Assembly: GCF_000955805.1 (NCBI RefSeq)
Contig: NZ_JYOA01000005.1
Coordinates: 414,333-453,250 of the forward strand
From: Pseudomonas sp. 21
GTDB lineage: Bacteria > Pseudomonadota > Gammaproteobacteria > Pseudomonadales > Pseudomonadaceae
Direction: 5' to 3'
Length of the DNA: 38,918 nt
The translations under genes and the position numbers were made by a program. Numbering within the stretch: position 1 is the stretch's first letter; the number at the start of each line of letters is the position of its first letter. The notes under the pieces are model-generated. The model saw only the letters and a list, made by a program, of their open reading frames with translations, did not search any database and had not been told where the DNA came from. This document shows, piece by piece, positions 22,351 to 31,190 of the stretch.

Positions 22351-24810
22351 TCACCGTCCGGAGGTTGTGTCGGATGCCACAGCTGCGACGTGCGTCTCAC
22401 GCAGGAAGCTCCGATTGAAGGGTTGCGGCCGCGCCAACCCGTACCCCTGGGCGTAGTCGATGCCGATTTCCCGCAGCACTTCGAGGATTTCCTGGGTTTC
22501 GACGAACTCCGCCACCGTGCGCTTGCCCATCACGTGGCCGATCTGGTTGATCACCTGGACCATGGCGCGGTCGATGGGGTCTTCGAGCATGTCCTTGATG
22601 AAGCTGCCGTCGATCTTCAGGTAGTCCACCGGCAGGTGCTTGAGGTAGACGAAGGAGGACATGCCGGCACAGAAGTCGTCCAGCGAGAAGCGATAACCCA
22701 GCGCCTTCAGCTCCTGGATAAAGCGCGTGGCGTTGACCAGGTTGGCGATGGCGCTGGTCTCGGTGATCTCGAAGCACACGCTGGCGGGCTCGATGCCGTA
22801 GCGCGGCTGCACGTCGCGGAGGAAGTCGAGGAAGGTGTCGTCACCGATGGTAGCGCCGGAGAGGTTGATGGCGCAGGTATGGATCGGTTCGTAACCGCCC
22901 TCGGCGATGCGCTCGGCCAGGGTCCGGAAGGCGTTCTCGACCACCCAGCGGTCGATGTCCGGCATCAGCCCGTAGCGCTCGGCGGCGGGGATGAAGTTGA
23001 TCGGCGCCACCAGCCGGCCGCACTCGTCGTTCAGGCGCAGCAGCAACTCGACGTGGGCGCCCTCCATCACACGGTCGTCGACGGGGTAGATCGACTGGGC
23101 ATAGAGACAGAAGCGCTCCTCCTCCAGCCCCAGGCGGATGCGCTGTACCCAGGCCATCTCGCCAACGCGGTTGGACAGCTCGGTATCGTCCGGGCGGAAC
23201 ACCTGGGCACGGTTGCGGCCCTTTTCCTTGGCCATGTAGCAGGCCATGTCGGCGCAGCGCAGCGCCTCCTCCACCGACACCAGCATGGCGGAGATGTGCA
23301 CTACGCCGATGCTCACGGTGATGTTGAAGCCGCGCCCCTCCCACATGAAGTGCAGCGCCTGCACGGTCAGGCGGATACGTTCGGCGATCTGTACCGCCAT
23401 GTCCGGCGGGCAGTGTTCCAGGAGGATGCCGAACTCGTCGCCGCCCAGGCGCGCCAGGGTATCGCCGTCGCGCAGGCACTGCTGCAGCACGGAGCAGACC
23501 TGGCGCAGCAGTTCGTCGCCGGCGGCGTGGCCGCAGGTGTCGTTGACCAGCTTGAACTGGTCCAGGTCCAGGTACATCAGCGAGTGCTGGTCGTGGGAGT
23601 CCGCCGAGCTTTCCAGGGCCTGCTTCAGGCGGAACTCGAACTCGCGGCGGTTGGTCAGGCCGGTCAGCGCGTCATGGGTTGCCTGCCACGACAGGCTGGC
23701 CATGTACTGGCGCTCGCGGGTCATGTCGTGCAGCACCAGCACCACGCCGACCACCCGTCCATCGGCGTGGATGGGCGTGGCCACCAGCGTCACCGCCACG
23801 CTGGTGCCGTCCAGCCGCTGGATCAGCTTGCTGGTCTCGCTGCCGCCTTCCACCTCGCCGCGCAGGATCTGCCCCACCAGCGGCAGGCCCTCGATCTGTG
23901 AGTTCTCGTCGAGTATCCGCAGCAACGAACGCAGCGGCAGGCCGACAGCCATGGAGTTGTCCCAGCCGATCAGACGCTCCGCCGCCGGGTTGAAGTAGGC
24001 AATGCACTCGTGCTCATCGAGGGTGACCACGCCGTCGCCGATGGCCGCCAGGGTGGTCTGCGCACGCTCCCGCTCGGTGTCCAGGGCGCTTTCGAAGGCG
24101 CGCTGCTGGTGCAGCAGCTTGCGCGTGCGCCATACCGCCAGGAGGATCAGCGCCAGGCCAGTCAGCCCGTTGGCCACCAGCAGCACCCACATGATCATCC
24201 GCGAGCCCTGCCCCAGCGCGGCGGAGAAAGCCATGGCGGCCGGCGTGACGCCGTCGTTGATGGCCTGGATGCGGCTGTTCCAGTAGCTCAGGTCGCCCGG
24301 GCGGACGTCGCCCCCACGGATCTTCGCGCTCATCTCGTCGGACAGCTGCTCCAACTGGTCGAGGTAGGCGTCGCCGATGATCCACATCTTCACGGCCTGG
24401 TCGAAGTAGCTGTACTCGTGGAAATAGCGGTACAGCCAGATCAGCGCGCCGACATCGTCGGGATGGATGCCGCCCTGCAGGGCGCCGGCGCGGGCCAGCT
24501 CCAGGTCGGGCTGGCTGAGGTCGAGGGCGGCGCGGAAGGTACGGTCGCCCTGGGGGATGGCGATGGCGGTGCGGTAGCGCTCGTAATCCGCCGTGTCACG
24601 GCTCTGGCCGTAGAGTTGCAGGTAATGGATGGCGTCCTTCTGGCCCTTGGACCAGAGGCTCTCGCCGCCGACATAGGCGCGCACCCCCGAGAGGATAAAG
24701 AAGCTGCCGCTGCCGATCAGCGTCTGTAGCAGGACCACGACCATGAACGGCCAGACCAGCTTGAGCAGACGCGTCGTACGCCGGGTCGGCAACAGTCCCA
24801 TTGCATCCAT
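22351..24810 (-). CDS. rbdA: RbdA-type c-di-GMP enzyme, PAS-GGDEF-EAL membrane protein
   Basis: An 819-residue inner-membrane protein that makes or breaks cyclic di-GMP; the P. aeruginosa homologue RbdA drives biofilm dispersal. Order: TM helix about 19-40, periplasmic sensor about 45-200, TM helix about 205-227, coiled coil, PAS about 250-365, GGDEF and EAL. The cyclase motif GGDEF is intact at 456-460, with an inhibitory-site RxxD at 447-450. In the phosphodiesterase domain the signature reads Glu588-Leu-Leu instead of EAL, but Asn649, Glu681, Asp711/Asp712, Lys732, Glu768 and Gln788 are present, so activity is expected. I use ATG 24810; a start three codons later is possible. Confidence 0.93.
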   Translation of the reverse strand: MDAMGLLPTRRTTRLLKLVWPFMVVVLLQTLIGSGSFFILSGVRAYVGGESLWSKGQKDAIHYLQLYGQSRDTADYERYRTAIAIPQGDRTFRAALDLSQPDLELARAGALQGGIHPDDVGALIWLYRYFHEYSYFDQAVKMWIIGDAYLDQLEQLSDEMSAKIRGGDVRPGDLSYWNSRIQAINDGVTPAAMAFSAALGQGSRMIMWVLLVANGLTGLALILLAVWRTRKLLHQQRAFESALDTERERAQTTLAAIGDGVVTLDEHECIAYFNPAAERLIGWDNSMAVGLPLRSLLRILDENSQIEGLPLVGQILRGEVEGGSETSKLIQRLDGTSVAVTLVATPIHADGRVVGVVLVLHDMTRERQYMASLSWQATHDALTGLTNRREFEFRLKQALESSADSHDQHSLMYLDLDQFKLVNDTCGHAAGDELLRQVCSVLQQCLRDGDTLARLGGDEFGILLEHCPPDMAVQIAERIRLTVQALHFMWEGRGFNITVSIGVVHISAMLVSVEEALRCADMACYMAKEKGRNRAQVFRPDDTELSNRVGEMAWVQRIRLGLEEERFCLYAQSIYPVDDRVMEGAHVELLLRLNDECGRLVAPINFIPAAERYGLMPDIDRWVVENAFRTLAERIAEGGYEPIHTCAINLSGATIGDDTFLDFLRDVQPRYGIEPASVCFEITETSAIANLVNATRFIQELKALGYRFSLDDFCAGMSSFVYLKHLPVDYLKIDGSFIKDMLEDPIDRAMVQVINQIGHVMGKRTVAEFVETQEILEVLREIGIDYAQGYGLARPQPFNRSFLRETHVAAVASDTTSGR

Positions 24811-25175
24811 AACCAGTTTCGACTTCCTTCTTTCAATTCCTGGCAGGCCACAGGGGGTGCAGTGAAGGCTCACCCCGGGACTTTTCTGTCAGGCCGCCCC
24901 TTCCTTAACTTCTAGCCGATCGGGAGAAATCCTCAAATCATCCTGTGTGAGCTTGGACACGGGATGCCCGCCGTCCGGCGGAAAAATGCCGTTTCGCTGC
25001 CTGAAATGTCTTTTGTCGCTCCCCGGTGGCACCTCCCCGGCAGCCGATTAGTGGCCTTGCGACAGCTAAGGCCATGTGCCATACCTCAGTCGATCGTGCA
25101 ATCTGCAAAGTGCAATCTGCAAGATGACGAGCCCAGGGTCGAAAGTGCAATCCGCAAACAACCGATGGAGCGGCC
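24811..25175. promoter_or_regulatory. Divergent rbdA/LuxR control region
   Basis: This 365-base gap between rbdA and the LuxR-type gene contains a palindrome TGGCCTT-N9-AAGGCCA (25052-25074), with TGGCAC (25027-25032) and GTGCCA (25076-25081) outside it, then three direct repeats near the LuxR start. I cannot place the promoters with confidence. Confidence 0.5.
25096..25158 (+). repeat. Three GTGCAATCYGCAA direct repeats upstream of LuxR gene
   Basis: GTGCAATCTGCAA begins at 25096 and again 14 bases later at 25110, and the variant GTGCAATCCGCAA begins at 25145. Direct repeats this close to a regulator's start (25176) suggest an operator array. Confidence 0.7.
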
Positions 25176-26279
25176 ATGCCACGGCAGGATATGGACAGGC
25201 GGTACGACCGGCTGGTGGGCCTGACCTACGAGTGCGTGCTCGAAGAGGCCAACTGGCTGCCGCTGCTCACCGAGCTGATCGCCGCCAGCGGCCGCCAGCA
25301 GGGTGCCCTGCTGTTCTGGGACCAGACCGAGAGCGGCGCGCTGGCCAGCGAGATCAACCTCTGCGATCCCGGCGCCATCGAGACCTACAACCGCGAGTTC
25401 TGCACCATCGACCCGTCCAAGGGTTTCATGCTCCACCGCCCGGTCGGCCACTGGTACCACGACCGCGAGGAGTACGGCCCGCAGCGCATGGCGCGCGACC
25501 CGTACTACCAGGAATTCCAGCGCCCCAACGGCATGCACAACGTGTCGTGCCTGAAGCTCAACGAGCAGGCCAACTCCGGCGTCTACCTCTCGGTGCTGAC
25601 CAGCCTCGGCGCACGCTACCCCGATCCGCAGGAACAGACCCTGCTGACCCGCCTGAGCGAACACCTGACCCGCGCCGCGCGGATGTTCGGGCGCATCGAC
25701 GAGATGCGCCAGCAACTGGCCCACCGCGACCTGCTGCTGGATCAACACCCCACGCCGCTCTGGCTACTGGAAGGCAACGCCCGTGTGCTCTACGCCAATC
25801 AGGCCGCACAACAGCGGCTCGGGCTGCGCGCCGGGTTGTTCCATGAAGTGTTCGGCCGCCTGCACTGCCGCCAGCACGACGCGAAACTCCAGGCCCTGGT
25901 GCGCAATGCCGCGCCCCGCACCGGCAAGGGCAAGGCCGGCTGGCTGCCGCTGGGCGATGGCAGCGGGCAGGAATTGCTGGTCACCCCGGTGCCCGCCGAA
26001 GCCAGCTTCAACCAGCCCTTCCAGCGCCCACTGGTGCTGCTGGCGCTGCTCGACGCACATCGCCAGAGCCGCCTGCTGGGCGAACTGTTCGGCCTCACCC
26101 CGGCCGAGCAGCGCCTGGGCGGCCTGCTGGTCCGCGGGCTGACGCCCGAACAGTGCGCCGACCAGCTCGGCACTTCGATCAATACGGTGCGCAGCCAACT
26201 GCGTGCGTTGTTTCGCAAGACCCAAACCAGCCGCCAGGCCGAACTGGTCAGCCTGCTGGTGCGGCTCGGGCAGCGCTGA
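25176..26279 (+). CDS. LuxR-type HTH transcriptional regulator
   Basis: A 367-residue regulator. The C-terminal LuxR HTH is at residues 304-367 (LTPAEQRLGGLLVRGLTPEQ, then ADQLGTSINTVRSQLRALFR). The middle (about 183-290) looks like a PAS domain (LLDQHPTPLWLLEGNARVLY). The N-terminal 170 residues are a soluble domain that I do not recognise; it is not an acyl-homoserine lactone domain. There is no receiver domain, so it is not a classical response regulator. ATG 25176 has GGAG upstream and three direct repeats just before it. A methyltransferase gene follows on the same strand after 124 bases and a hairpin. The signal is unknown. Confidence 0.85.
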   Translation: MPRQDMDRRYDRLVGLTYECVLEEANWLPLLTELIAASGRQQGALLFWDQTESGALASEINLCDPGAIETYNREFCTIDPSKGFMLHRPVGHWYHDREEYGPQRMARDPYYQEFQRPNGMHNVSCLKLNEQANSGVYLSVLTSLGARYPDPQEQTLLTRLSEHLTRAARMFGRIDEMRQQLAHRDLLLDQHPTPLWLLEGNARVLYANQAAQQRLGLRAGLFHEVFGRLHCRQHDAKLQALVRNAAPRTGKGKAGWLPLGDGSGQELLVTPVPAEASFNQPFQRPLVLLALLDAHRQSRLLGELFGLTPAEQRLGGLLVRGLTPEQCADQLGTSINTVRSQLRALFRKTQTSRQAELVSLLVRLGQR

Positions 26280-26347
26280 ATTTTCGCGGCCGTCATTCAT
26301 TCAGATGATGGCCCGGGGCCAAGCGCCCCCTAAGGTGTTGGACGGAT

Positions 26348-26372
26348 CACCGGCATGGCCGGTGGCGCTTTC
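26348..26372 (+). terminator. Hairpin between LuxR gene and methyltransferase gene
   Basis: CACCGGC (26348-26354) pairs with GCCGGTG (26358-26364) around ATG, followed by GCGCTTTCTC. The T-run is weak, so partial termination is the most I would claim. Confidence 0.4.
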
Positions 26373-26403
26373 TCATCACTGAGCGGTATCCCAGGTGGAC
26401 GGC

Positions 26404-27291
26404 ATGGACAACGGCACCCAGCAGAATCCGAACTCGCTAACCGAAGCCATCGAGCAACTCGAACAGCAGCTGCGTCACCTCAGGGATGACGAGACCGACC
26501 TGCTGGCGCTCGCCACGGGCAGCGCGCCGCCCGCCGAATCCCCGCGCGTGGTGCCCTTCCCCCGGCGCCGCGAACGGCCGATGGGTGAAGGCGCCGGCAA
26601 CGCCGTGCTGATGGACTACCTCTACGGCATCGACAGCACGCTACGCTCGCTGCTGCCCGACGGGCCGACCGAGGAGCTGTTCCGCTACGCCAGCTCCGCC
26701 CCCGCCTCCCGCGCACTGCGCTCGCGCCGCCAGTTGCTGGCGCGGGAGATCGACCGCTGCTGCGACCAGCTCAGCGGCCAGGCGCGCATCCTCTGCGTGG
26801 GCTGCGGACACCTGCGCGAGGTCGAGTTGGCGCGCTCGCTGCGCCACGGCCAGTTCCGCCAGTTCACCGCGCTGGATGCGCAGGCGCTGTCCCTGCAGAC
26901 GGTGGAGGCCAGCTACGCCGCGCTCGGTGTGCAGACACAGCAATGCAACCTGGACGACCTGTTCTACGGACGCCAGGACCTCTGCCATTTCGACCTGATC
27001 TACTCGCCGGGCCTCTACGAGGTGCTGGACGACCACGACGCCCGCGACCTGACCCGCAACCTGTTCGCCCGCCTGCTGCCCGGCGGGCGCCTGCTGATGG
27101 GCAACTTCCTCCCCGGCGTGCCGGATATCGCCTACCTCGAAGGCCTGCTGGACTGGCGCCCGCACTACCGCAGCGACGCCTGCCTGCTCGACCTGCTGCT
27201 GGGCATTCCCTACAACGACATCGGCAGCGCGCGAGTCTTCCACGACCTGGGCAATTGCGTGGCCTTCCTCGAAGTCACCCGCTACGGCTGA
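26404..27291 (+). CDS. Class I SAM-dependent methyltransferase
   Basis: A 295-residue predicted methyltransferase. After a glutamine/charged, probably helical N-terminus (LTEAIEQLEQQLRHLRDDE) and a Pro/Arg-rich linker, the Rossmann motif I is ILCVGCGHLRE at about residues 129-139, with an acidic motif II residue in FTALDAQ and a post-motif segment LLPGGRLLMGNF. The substrate cannot be predicted. I choose ATG 26404 because AGGTGGA sits just upstream; GTG 26395 is in frame but overlaps that site. It follows the LuxR gene on the same strand and ends base-to-base with the convergent ABC exporter gene (TGATCA at the junction). Confidence 0.82.
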   Translation: MDNGTQQNPNSLTEAIEQLEQQLRHLRDDETDLLALATGSAPPAESPRVVPFPRRRERPMGEGAGNAVLMDYLYGIDSTLRSLLPDGPTEELFRYASSAPASRALRSRRQLLAREIDRCCDQLSGQARILCVGCGHLREVELARSLRHGQFRQFTALDAQALSLQTVEASYAALGVQTQQCNLDDLFYGRQDLCHFDLIYSPGLYEVLDDHDARDLTRNLFARLLPGGRLLMGNFLPGVPDIAYLEGLLDWRPHYRSDACLLDLLLGIPYNDIGSARVFHDLGNCVAFLEVTRYG

Positions 27292-29085
27292 TCAGCCCTG
27301 CTGCAGGTGACCGTACAAGCGCGCGTAGAGCCCGCCTTCGGCGATGAGTTGCTGGTGGTCACCGTCCTCGGCGATGCGCCCGCCGTCGAATACCAGCACG
27401 CGGTCGGCCTGTTTCACGGCGGACAGGCGGTGGGCGATGATCAGCGTGGTGCGCCCTTCGAGGAAGCGTTCCAGCGCCTGGTGCAGGGCGTATTCGGTGG
27501 CGGCATCGAGGGCCGAGGTCGCCTCGTCGAGGATCACCACCCTGGGTTCGGCGAGCACCATGCGGGCGATTGCCAGGCGCTGCCGCTGGCCACCGGAGAG
27601 GCGCACGCCGGAACGCCCGACCACGCTGTCCAGCCCCTGTGGCAAGGCGCGAATGGTATCCGCCAGCTGCGCCACTTCCAGTGCGCGCCAGCACGCCTCG
27701 TCGCCACGTTCACGGCCCATCGTCAGGTTGGCGCGCACCGTGTCGTTGAACAGCGCAGGGTGCTGCAGCACCACGGCGACATGCTCGCGCACGCAGTCCA
27801 GGCCAATCTCCTCCAGTGCCGCGCCGCCATAGCGGATGGTCCCGGACTGCGGCTGGTAGAGGCCCAGCAGCAGTTGCACCAGGGTGCTCTTGCCGCCGCC
27901 ACTGGCGCCGACGATGGCGACCTTCTCGCCGGGAGCGATGTCCAGGTCGAGGCCATCCAGCACGAGTTCATCGCGGTAGGCGAAGCTCAGGTCACGCACC
28001 TGGATGCCGACGCTGGTGTGCCCGGCGAACGGATCACGGCGGTGTTGGTAATGGGGTTCGTCGGCGCGCGCCAGCAGCTCGTTGATGCGGGTCAGCGCGC
28101 CACCAGCGGCGTAATAGGCGTATTGCAGGCTGAGCAACTGCTCGACCGGGCCGATCATGAACCAGAGGTAACTGAACACCGCCAGCATCTGGCCGATGGA
28201 CAGGTCGGAGAACAGCACGGTGACCATCGCCGCGGCGCGGAACAGGTCGATTCCGAACTGGAACAGCAATCCACTGGCGCGCCCGGCGGCGTCGCTCTTC
28301 CACTGCGAGGCGACGGCGTAGTCGCGCACTTCGCGGGCGCGCACGCCGAGGCGGCCGAGGAAGAAGCCCTGGCGGTTGCCGGCGCGCACTTCCTGGATGG
28401 CTTCGAGGGTTTCGGTCAGCGCCTGGGTGAAGCGCGAGGTGCTGTCGTTCTCCAGCTTCTTCAGGTGCTTGACGCGCTTGCCCAGCTGCACCGTGGCGAA
28501 GATCACCAGCGGGTTGAACAGCAGGATCAGCAGCGCCAGCTTCCAGTGCATCCAGATCAGGATGCCGGCGGTGCCGCAGAGCGTCAGTAGCGCCACCAGG
28601 AAGCGACTCAGGGTGTCGCCGACGAACTTGTCGAGGGTGTCGAGATCGGTCACCAGGTGCGCGCTGACCGAGCCGCTGCCGAGGGTCTCGTATTCGCCCA
28701 GGGCGATGCGTTTCAGCCGCTCGATCAGGCGCAGGCGGATGCGGTACACCACGTCCTTCGACAGCCGCGCGAACAACTTGGCCTGCAGCACGTTGAACAC
28801 CAGCGCGCAGCTGCGCAACACCAGGGTCACCAGCAGCATCAGGCCGATATAGCCGGCGGGTTTCTGCCAGCCGTCCGGCAACCAGTGGTTCATCACCTGC
28901 AGGGCGGCATCGCCCTTGCCCAGCAGCACTTCGTCCACCAGCAGTGGCAGCAGCAGCGGAATCGGCACGCTGCAGGCGGTGGCCAGCACGGCAACCAGGT
29001 TGGCGAGCAGCAGGGCCTTGCGATGACGGAAAGCGAGCCGGCGAATCTCCGCCCAGCTCAGGCGGTCAGCGGACAGCTCAGGCAT
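27292..29085 (-). CDS. ABC exporter, fused membrane and ATPase domains
   Basis: A 597-residue half-transporter that works as a homodimer in the inner membrane (MsbA/LmrA/AarD-like layout). Six membrane helices lie in residues 20-310. The ATPase domain has Walker A GASGGGKST near residue 393, signature LSGGQRQRLAIAR near 496, Walker B VVILDEATSALD near 516 and the switch histidine in LIIAHRLSAV. The substrate is unknown; it lacks a peptidase domain. ATG 29085 overlaps the end of the DsbA-like gene by eight bases, so translation is coupled. From memory the order trhO, DsbA-like, ABC exporter is the same in P. aeruginosa (PA0858-PA0860). Confidence 0.93.
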   Translation of the reverse strand: MPELSADRLSWAEIRRLAFRHRKALLLANLVAVLATACSVPIPLLLPLLVDEVLLGKGDAALQVMNHWLPDGWQKPAGYIGLMLLVTLVLRSCALVFNVLQAKLFARLSKDVVYRIRLRLIERLKRIALGEYETLGSGSVSAHLVTDLDTLDKFVGDTLSRFLVALLTLCGTAGILIWMHWKLALLILLFNPLVIFATVQLGKRVKHLKKLENDSTSRFTQALTETLEAIQEVRAGNRQGFFLGRLGVRAREVRDYAVASQWKSDAAGRASGLLFQFGIDLFRAAAMVTVLFSDLSIGQMLAVFSYLWFMIGPVEQLLSLQYAYYAAGGALTRINELLARADEPHYQHRRDPFAGHTSVGIQVRDLSFAYRDELVLDGLDLDIAPGEKVAIVGASGGGKSTLVQLLLGLYQPQSGTIRYGGAALEEIGLDCVREHVAVVLQHPALFNDTVRANLTMGRERGDEACWRALEVAQLADTIRALPQGLDSVVGRSGVRLSGGQRQRLAIARMVLAEPRVVILDEATSALDAATEYALHQALERFLEGRTTLIIAHRLSAVKQADRVLVFDGGRIAEDGDHQQLIAEGGLYARLYGHLQQG

Positions 29086-29713
29086 GCCGCCCGCGCTCCA
29101 GCCAGCGCTCCAGCAGCGGAGCGAGTTCGCCCAGCGGCTGGTAGCCGTTGGTCAGCAGGGCCAGCTGGCCGTCACGCTCGGCCAGCAGCGTGGGGAAGCC
29201 GGCGATGCCCAGGTCGCGGGCCCAGGAAAAGTCGGCCAGGGTCGCCAGGTGGCTGTCCTGGCTGTCGAACGCTTCGGCGAATTCGATACGCGGCAGCCCG
29301 ACCTGTTCGGCCAGCTCGCTGAGCACGCTGGCCTGGGTGACGTCGCGGCCTTCGGCGTAGAACGCCCGCTGGATTTCGCCGACCAGCGCCCAGGCGCAGT
29401 TCTCGTCCAGGCGGCGCGCGGTGACGATGGCCCGGCAGGCCGGCTCGGTGTCGTAGACGAAGCCGTCAGGCAAGGCGTCTTCGAAGCGGAACGGCTGGCC
29501 GGTGGCTTCATGCACCGCCTGCCAGTGTTCGAGGATGTAGCGCTTGGTGGTCGGCTCCAGCGCCGCCCCCTGCCCCGTGCGCAGCCCGCCCATCACCAGC
29601 GCCAGCGGCACGCCGGCGGCGCGCGCCTGCTCTTCCAGCTTCCCGGCCACCGGGGCGAAACCCCAGCACCAGGAGCACATCGGGTCCATCACGTAGAGCA
29701 GGCGGCTGGTCAT
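29078..29713 (-). CDS. DsbA family (FrnE-like) thioredoxin-fold protein
   Basis: A 211-residue thioredoxin-fold protein with an inserted helical domain. The redox motif is Cys13-Ser-Trp-Cys16 (DPMCSWCWGF), and the cis-proline loop is IAGFPTLL. There is no signal peptide, so unlike periplasmic DsbA it should work in the cytoplasm, as proposed for FrnE-type disulfide isomerases. It follows trhO after three bases and overlaps the ABC exporter gene by eight bases, making a tight three-gene unit. ATG 29713 has GGAG embedded just before the trhO stop. Its partner substrate is unknown. Confidence 0.9.
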   Translation of the reverse strand: MTSRLLYVMDPMCSWCWGFAPVAGKLEEQARAAGVPLALVMGGLRTGQGAALEPTTKRYILEHWQAVHEATGQPFRFEDALPDGFVYDTEPACRAIVTARRLDENCAWALVGEIQRAFYAEGRDVTQASVLSELAEQVGLPRIEFAEAFDSQDSHLATLADFSWARDLGIAGFPTLLAERDGQLALLTNGYQPLGELAPLLERWLERGRHA

Positions 29714-29716
29714 GGA

Positions 29717-30652
29717 TCAGTTCTCCGCGCGGGGATCACGGCCAATGGGGTGCGGCTGGTTGCGCTGGCGCGCCAGTTCGATCTGCTTCTGCCGCTCGCG
29801 GGCGCTGGCGCGGGTCTTCTCCGACAGCGTGTCCCAGCAGTGCGGGCAGCTGATGCCCGGTGCGTAGTGCTCGGAAGCGCGATCCTCGACCGAGATCGGG
29901 TTGCGGCAGGCGTGGCACTGATCGTAGTCGCCTTCGGTCAGGTCATGGCGCACCGTCACGCGGTTGTCGAATACGAAGCAGTCGCCGCGCCAGAGGGTGT
30001 CGGCCTCGGGCACTTCCTCCAGGTACTTGAGGATGCCGCCCTTGAGGTGGAACACCTCTTCGAAGCCTTCGCTGAGCATGTAGCTCGAGGCCTTCTCGCA
30101 GCGGATGCCGCCGGTGCAGAACATCGCGACCTTCTTGTGTTTCGCCGGGTCGTAATGCTCGCGGATGTAGTCGGGGAATTCGCGGAACGACTTGGTCTTC
30201 GGGTCGATGGCGCCCTCGAAGGTGCCGATGGCCACTTCGTAGTCGTTGCGGGTGTCGATCAGCAGGACTTCCGGATCGGAGATCAGTGCGTTCCAGTCCT
30301 GGGGCTCGACGTAGGTGCCGACCTTGGCGTTCGGGTCCACGCCCGGCACGCCGAGGGTGACGATTTCCTTCTTCAGCTTGACCTTGGTGCGGTAGAAGGG
30401 CTGCTCGTCGCAGTAGGACTCCTTGTGGTCGACATCGGCCAGGCGCGCGTCAGTGCGCAGCCAGGCGAGCAGGCCGTCGATGCCGGCGCGGGTGCCGGAG
30501 ACGGTGCCATTGATGCCTTCCTCGGCGAGCAGCAGGGTGCCCTTCACGCCGTTGTCCAGCAGGGTCTGCAGCAGGGGTTCGCGCAGGGCGACGTAGTCGG
30601 GCAGGGAGACGAACTTGTACAACGCCGCGACGACGATTCTTTCGGTGGTCAT
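29717..30652 (-). CDS. trhO: TrhO, rhodanese-type tRNA uridine 5-hydroxylase
   Basis: A 311-residue enzyme (formerly YceA/UPF0176) that uses O2 to hydroxylate uridine 34 of tRNA to ho5U, the precursor of the wobble modification mo5U/cmo5U. An N-terminal acylphosphatase-like domain (residues 1-95) precedes a rhodanese domain, with the active loop Cys179-Thr-Gly-Gly-Ile-Arg and Cys185. A C-terminal segment adds two CxxC pairs (Cys246/249 and Cys269/272), probably a zinc site seen in many homologues. ATG 30652 has GGAG upstream. It is the first gene of the trhO/DsbA-like/ABC unit. Confidence 0.95.
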   Translation of the reverse strand: MTTERIVVAALYKFVSLPDYVALREPLLQTLLDNGVKGTLLLAEEGINGTVSGTRAGIDGLLAWLRTDARLADVDHKESYCDEQPFYRTKVKLKKEIVTLGVPGVDPNAKVGTYVEPQDWNALISDPEVLLIDTRNDYEVAIGTFEGAIDPKTKSFREFPDYIREHYDPAKHKKVAMFCTGGIRCEKASSYMLSEGFEEVFHLKGGILKYLEEVPEADTLWRGDCFVFDNRVTVRHDLTEGDYDQCHACRNPISVEDRASEHYAPGISCPHCWDTLSEKTRASARERQKQIELARQRNQPHPIGRDPRAEN

Positions 30653-30745
30653 GCATCACTCCAGTGGTCGCCCGCGTAAAGGGCGGACCGGGTTTCTTTG
30701 GATCGACAGCCTGAAACGACAGCGGAATCAGAAGCTGAAAATGAC

Positions 30746-30803
30746 AGCGCCGGCAGAAGCCGGCGCTGGGTGTCGCATTCTACCGGAGCGGGGCGAACCC
30801 CGC
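30746..30803 (-). terminator. Two hairpins downstream of bolA
   Basis: GCGGGG-CGAA-CCCCGC (30788-30803) and AGCGCCGGC-AGAA-GCCGGCGCT (30746-30767) follow the bolA stop on the minus strand. The second is followed by GTCATTTTC, a weak T-run. They probably end the bolA transcript and separate it from trhO. Confidence 0.5.
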
Positions 30804-30826
30804 ACGCGGTTGGTCAGCCGAGCCGA

Positions 30827-31138
30827 TCAGTGAGGAAGATCGTGCTTGCTGCCGCCACGGCAGGTCGGCGAATCCGGTGCCACGCCCTGCTGCGCCCACT
30901 CCTCGGGGGTGTAGGTGTGCATGGCCAGGGCGTGGAACTGGCTCATCAGCTCGCCGAGCGTGGCGTAGACCTTCTGATGCCGCTTCACCGCGTTCAGCCC
31001 GGCGAACACCGGGCTGACGATCACGGCCTTGTAGTGCGTTTCCTGTCCGCGGCTGTGCATATGGCTCTCGTCGAGCACCTCGAGGTGTTGCGGTTCGAGG
31101 GCGCCCAGGGCGGATTGGAGTCGGTCACGCATGCTCAT
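30827..31138 (-). CDS. bolA: BolA family protein
   Basis: A 103-residue stress-related BolA protein, a cytoplasmic partner of monothiol glutaredoxins and, in E. coli, a morphology/biofilm regulator. The fold is recognisable from HMHSRGQETHYKAVIVSPVF, then RHQKVYATLGELM and HALAMHTYTPEEW. The conserved histidine near the end (LAMHT) is the invariant metal/cluster ligand of the family. A short Cys-containing tail (SPTCRGGSKHDLPH) extends it. I use ATG 31138; ATG 31132 would drop two residues. It follows the DUF2059 gene by 52 bases on the same strand. Confidence 0.95.
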   Translation of the reverse strand: MSMRDRLQSALGALEPQHLEVLDESHMHSRGQETHYKAVIVSPVFAGLNAVKRHQKVYATLGELMSQFHALAMHTYTPEEWAQQGVAPDSPTCRGGSKHDLPH

Positions 31139-31190
31139 GTCGGGTCTCGCTGGCAGTCAGTACGGTTCAGGCAGGTGGAAATCAGGCCGA

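Noticed and set aside
25096-25158. The three GTGCAATCYGCAA repeats as replication iterons
   Set aside because: There is no rep gene or DnaA-box cluster, and the position right before a regulator start suits an operator better.
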